DNA from: Antilocapra americana
Lineage: Eukaryota; Chordata; Mammalia; Artiodactyla; Antilocapridae
Length of the DNA: 64,000 nt
Direction of reading: 5' to 3'
NCBI GenBank assembly: GCA_007570785.1
Contig: ML660777.1
Location: 7,247,941-7,311,940 of the forward strand
A program made the translations under genes and the position numbers. Below are positions 62,845 through 64,000 of this stretch, piece after piece (the first letter of the stretch is position 1; the number at the start of each line of letters is the position of its first letter). The notes below the pieces were generated by a model that was not told the origin of the DNA, made no database searches, and saw only the letters and a program-made list of their open reading frames with translations.

Positions 62845-64000
62845 TCAATTCAGCTCAGTTTTTCAGTCATGTCCAACTCTTTGCGACCCCATGAACCGCA
62901 GCATGCCAGGCCTCTCTGTCCATCACCAACTCCCGGAATCCACCTAAACCCATGACCATCAAGTCGATGATGCCATCCAGCTATCTCATCCTCTGTCATC
63001 CTCTTCTCCTCCTGCCCTCAATCTTTCCCAGCATCAGGATCTTTTCCAGTGAGTCACCTCTTCGCATGAGGTGGCCAAAGTGTTGGAGTTTCAGCTTTAA
63101 CATCAGTCCTTCCAATGAACACCTAGGACTGATCTCCTTTAGGATGGACTGGTTGGGTCTCCTTGCAGTCCAAGGGACTCTCAAGAGTCTTCTCCAACAC
63201 TGCAGTTCAAAAGCATCAATTCTTCTGAGCTCAGCTTTCTTTATAGTTCAACTCTTACATCCATACATGAACACTGGAAAAACCATAGCCTTGGTTGTAA
63301 GGACCTTTGTTGGTAAAGTAATGTATCTGCTTTTTAATATGCTGTCTAGGTTTGTCATAACTTTCCTTCCAAGGAGTAAGCGTCTTTTAATTTCATGGCT
63401 GCAGTCACCATCTGCAGTGATTTTGGAGCCCAGAAAAATAAAAAATAAAGTCAGCCACCGTTTCCACTGTTTCTCAATCTATCTGCCATGAAGTGATGGG
63501 ACTGGATGCCAACTTTTTCACTCTCCTCTTTCACTTTCATCAAGAGGCTCTTTAGTTCTTCTTCACTTTCTGCCATAAGGTGGTGTCATCTGCATATCTG
63601 AGGTTATTGATATTTCTCCTGGCAATTTTGATTCCAGCTTGTGCTTCCTCCAGCCCAGCGTTTCTCATGATGTACTCTGCACATAAGTTAAATAAGCAGG
63701 GTAACAATATACAGCCTTGACATACTCCTTTTCCTATTTGGAACCAGTCTGTTGTTCCATGTCCAATTCTAACTGTTGCTTCTTGACCTGCATACAGGTT
63801 TTTCAAGAGGGAGATCAGGTAATCTTGTATTCCTATCTCTTGCAGAATTTTCCACAGTTTATTATGATCCACACAGTCAAAGGCTTTGGCATAGTCAATA
63901 AAGCAGAAATAGATGGTTTTCTGGAATACTCTTGCTTTTTCGATGACCTATCGAATGTTGGCCATTTGATCTCTGGTTCCTCTGCCTTTTCTAAAATTAG
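62845..64000 (-). mobile_element. BovB LINE, continues past the right edge
   Basis: Tail at left (decayed (CTGAA)n, ATTCAATTCAGCTCAG), then 3' UTR and RT read leftward from the window end. A short deletion near 63510 removes about 45 bp relative to the other copies. The element is cut by the window, so its 5' end and duplications are unknown. Confidence 0.95.
63552..63872 (-). pseudogene. BovB RT palm fragment with intact YADD
   Basis: A 106-codon open piece from just after motif A (MDHNKLWKILQEIGIQDYL) through motif B (GVCQGCILLPCLFN; usually GCILSPCLFN) to the catalytic RYADDTTL, then a frameshift into WQKVKKN. Motif A (FIDYAKAFDCV) is just upstream, about 63870-63905, in another frame. 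One of two copies here that keep both catalytic aspartates of motif C. Confidence 0.88.

Overview
This window is non-coding genomic DNA from a ruminant, very probably a bovid. The evidence is the combination of many BovB (RTE-type) LINE fragments ending in the (CTGAA)n tail, Bov-tA SINEs (tRNA-like head joined to a BovB-derived tail), a cetartiodactyl CHR-type SINE, and L1 copies with the bovine-type G-rich 3' UTR. I cannot resolve the species (cattle, buffalo, sheep, goat, deer). I found no host protein-coding gene, exon, rRNA, functional tRNA or CRISPR array. Nearly every long reading frame is a piece of retrotransposon ORF or its antisense shadow.

Layout. 1-7737: one near full-length L1 on the minus strand (3' end off the left edge), with broken ORF2 and ORF1 and a 2.7 kb 5' UTR that carries a three-copy 146-bp tandem block. 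7738-14500: an ancient L1M 3' end, an MLT1 LTR, Bov-tA copies, a second ancient L1M fragment split by a BovB tail, and a young 5'-truncated L1. 14510-17186: an older L1 interrupted by two BovB tails. 17590-23650: a MIR pair, a BovB RT-core scrap, an L1M 3' end and two young L1 3' ends, one containing a 10-N assembly gap. 24858-30728: an older minus-strand L1, a 1.9 kb BovB, a BovB tail and a complete but decayed Hsmar1-like mariner holding a Bov-tA. 31480-36330: ancient remnants around the most repeat-poor block (about 3.6 kb). 36351-41900: a 2.3 kb BovB, an L1, and a young L1 with a clear 3' transduction. 41900-45050: AT-rich sequence with no assigned repeat. 45050-48478: an ancient L1. 49762-50827: two BovB tails side by side. 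53135-60345: two ancient L1M copies, each interrupted by younger elements. 61425-64000: a DNA-transposon remnant, a Bov-tA and a BovB running off the right edge.

The nesting gives a consistent relative age: MIR/L2 and L1M/MLT1 are the substrate; mariner and the older artiodactyl-type L1 follow; BovB and Bov-tA insert into all of these; bovine-type L1 copies look youngest. Several insertions keep exact target-site duplications, which fix their boundaries to the base. I did not find a convincing new biological system. The best leads are the L1 3' transduction (40566-41051), a possible BovB 3' transduction (38684-38707), the tandem block and long antisense ORF in the L1 5' UTR, and an under-sized assembly gap beside a G-quadruplex-like tract. 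Family names come from recognition of consensus sequence by eye, not from a database search.
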